A stretch of DNA of 7,698 nt, taken from the NCBI GenBank assembly GCA_002418865.1, contig DIEY01000001.1, positions 1 to 7,698 of the forward strand. Reading direction: 5' to 3'. This DNA is from Bacteroidales bacterium UBA5762 (GTDB taxonomy: Bacteria > Bacteroidota > Bacteroidia > Bacteroidales > TTA-H9). The notes beneath the pieces are model-generated. The model was not told the origin of the DNA, did not search any database, and worked only from the letters and a program-made list of their open reading frames with translations. This document shows, one piece after another, positions 6,175 through 7,698 of the stretch. The position numbers were made by a program, and so were the translations under genes. The first letter of the stretch is position 1, and each line of letters opens with the position of its first letter.

Positions 6175-7695
6175 TTAGATTAGAAGCTTTGTTTCGATAA
6201 TTTTGGGTAAGTTATCTATGAGAACCCTTTCTTGGAGCATAGTATCACGATCACGTATGGTTACAGTATTATCTTCAAGGGTTTGATGATCAATGGTAAT
6301 GGCATAGGGCGTACCAATGGCATCTTGCCTGCGATATCTTCGGCCAATAGAGTCTTTCTCTTCGTATTGACACATGAATTTATACTTTAAAGTATCCATT
6401 ACCTTGAGGGCCTTTTCAGGTAATCCATCCTTGGCAACCAGCGGAAGCACTGCTGCCTTGTAAGGTGCAAGAAAAGGTGGAATACGCAATACGACTCTTT
6501 CTGAACCATCATCCAAAGTTTCTTCATGATAAGCATGGCTAATAATGGCAAGAAACGTACGATCCAATCCAATAGAGGTTTCTACAACATAAGGTGTATA
6601 ACTCTGATTAAGCTCGGGATCGAAATATTGTATTTTTTTCCCTGAATATTGTTGATGTGCGTTAAGATCGAAATTTGTGCGCGAATGTATGCCTTCGAGT
6701 TCTTTGAATCCAAAAGGAAACTCGAATTCTATATCGCAGGCAGCATTGGCATAGTGTGATAGTTTTTCGTGATCATGAAAACGATATTTCTCACGAGGAA
6801 AACCTAATGACAAATGCCATTTTAGCCGTTCTTCTTTCCAGAATTCATACCAGTTTAATTCTGTGCCAGGACGCACAAAATACTGCATCTCCATTTGCTC
6901 GAACTCCCGCATGCGGAAAATGAACTGACGTGCTACGATTTCGTTGCGAAATGCTTTACCCGCCTGAGCAATTCCAAAAGGAATTTTCATGCGACCGGTC
7001 TTCTGAACGTTCAGATAATTGACGAATATGCCTTGTGCTGTTTCTGGCCTCAAATAAACAGTAGTTGTGTCTTCACTGGTTGAACCCATAGCTGTGCTAA
7101 ACATGAGATTAAACTGTCTGATCTCAGTCCAATTGCGTGTGCCAGATATAGGGCAAACTATTCCCAGGTCGAGGATTAATTGCCGAAGTTCCGTCAGATC
7201 ATTGTTCGCCATGGCAATATTAAAACGATGATGAATCTCCTCGAGTTGTTTTTTATATTCGAGAACCCGTGGATTGGTAGTGACAAATTTTTCTTCGTCA
7301 AAGCTCTCGCCAAATTTTTGAGCAGCCTTTTCTATTTCTTTTGCTATCTTGCTCTCGATCTTAGCCAGGTGATCTTCTATAAGATTATCGGCGCGGTAGC
7401 GTTTTTTCGAATCTTTGTTGTCGATCAGGGGGTCATTGAATTTATCGAGATGACCAGAGGCTTTCCATACCGTGGGATGCATAAAAATGGCCGAATCTAA
7501 ACCTACAATATTCTCATGATATTGTACCATCCACTTCCACCAGTATTGACGTATATTGTTCTTTAATTCCACTCCATTCTGCCCATAATCGTATACACCA
7601 GCCAAACCATCATAAATCTCACTCGAAGGAAAGATAAATCCATACTCTTTGGCATGGGCTATAATATTTTTGAATCGTTCTTCATTGTTTATCAT
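6175..7695 (-). CDS. glyS: glycyl-tRNA synthetase, homodimeric class II type
   Basis: A 506-residue glycine--tRNA ligase of the alpha2 class IIa type (eukaryote/archaea-like and Bacteroidota-like, not the alpha2beta2 GlyQ/GlyS form). It attaches glycine to tRNA-Gly using ATP in the cytoplasm. The N-terminal block SSEIYDGLAGVYDYGQNG (24-41) holds class II motif 1 surroundings. RPETAQGIFVNYLN (216-229) and the motif 2 region FRNEIVARQFIFRMREFEQ (249-267) follow, with motif 3 at YVVETSIGLDRTFLAII (369-385). The anticodon-binding domain spans about 410-500, with IPPFLAPYKAAVLPL at its start and DAIGTPYAITID at 458-469. Length and ends agree with family members of about 505-515 residues. The ATG at 7693-7695 is plausible because FKNIIAHAKEYGF follows at the usual distance, but only three bases lie beyond it, so a start slightly upstream cannot be excluded. 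The promoter is outside the window. It converges on rluB. Confidence 0.96.
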   Translation of the reverse strand: MINNEERFKNIIAHAKEYGFIFPSSEIYDGLAGVYDYGQNGVELKNNIRQYWWKWMVQYHENIVGLDSAIFMHPTVWKASGHLDKFNDPLIDNKDSKKRYRADNLIEDHLAKIESKIAKEIEKAAQKFGESFDEEKFVTTNPRVLEYKKQLEEIHHRFNIAMANNDLTELRQLILDLGIVCPISGTRNWTEIRQFNLMFSTAMGSTSEDTTTVYLRPETAQGIFVNYLNVQKTGRMKIPFGIAQAGKAFRNEIVARQFIFRMREFEQMEMQYFVRPGTELNWYEFWKEERLKWHLSLGFPREKYRFHDHEKLSHYANAACDIEFEFPFGFKELEGIHSRTNFDLNAHQQYSGKKIQYFDPELNQSYTPYVVETSIGLDRTFLAIISHAYHEETLDDGSERVVLRIPPFLAPYKAAVLPLVAKDGLPEKALKVMDTLKYKFMCQYEEKDSIGRRYRRQDAIGTPYAITIDHQTLEDNTVTIRDRDTMLQERVLIDNLPKIIETKLLI

Positions 7696-7698
7696 GCC

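Noticed and set aside
7180..7500. 106-codon plus-strand frame rich in Phe and Ile
   Set aside because: It is antisense to well-conserved glycyl-tRNA synthetase sequence and resembles no family; its hydrophobic content comes from the complement of Lys/Glu codons.

Overview
The window most likely comes from a member of the Bacteroidota, probably an uncultured or environmental Bacteroidales-like lineage. Four things point there: a eukaryote/archaea-type homodimeric glycyl-tRNA synthetase with a Bacteroidota-like sequence; an RluB-type pseudouridine synthase with a very long basic N-terminal tail; AT-rich DNA with A-rich leaders in place of clear Shine-Dalgarno sites; and matches to the Bacteroidota -7 promoter box (TAnnTTTG). 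The assignment is inference, since no rRNA gene is present.

Layout: (1) 1-1371, plus strand. The 3' part of an Elp3-like radical SAM gene overlaps by 26 bases the start of a DUF6873/GME-fold gene, so the two are probably one translationally coupled operon. (2) 1372-1470, convergent gap with a terminator-like hairpin that is better formed on the plus strand. (3) 1471-4520 (or 4538), minus strand. An MsbA-type ABC exporter is followed 11 bases later by an M20-family amidohydrolase, a probable two-gene operon. (4) About 4521-4835, AT-rich divergent promoter region with no gene, holding candidate -7 boxes for both directions plus small inverted and direct repeats. (5) 4836-6083, plus strand, RluB-like pseudouridine synthase. 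(6) 6084-6174, short convergent gap with a tandem 8-base repeat. (7) 6175-7695, minus strand, glycyl-tRNA synthetase, complete or nearly so.

Most of the window is housekeeping: translation (glycyl-tRNA charging, rRNA pseudouridylation), envelope export, and amide-bond hydrolysis. There is no sign of a mobile element, CRISPR array, phage gene or RNA gene. The least understood part is the overlapping radical SAM / GME-fold pair at the left edge. Neither product has an assigned substrate that I know of, and their coupling is the best candidate here for an undescribed function. I do not see a clear novel system beyond that.
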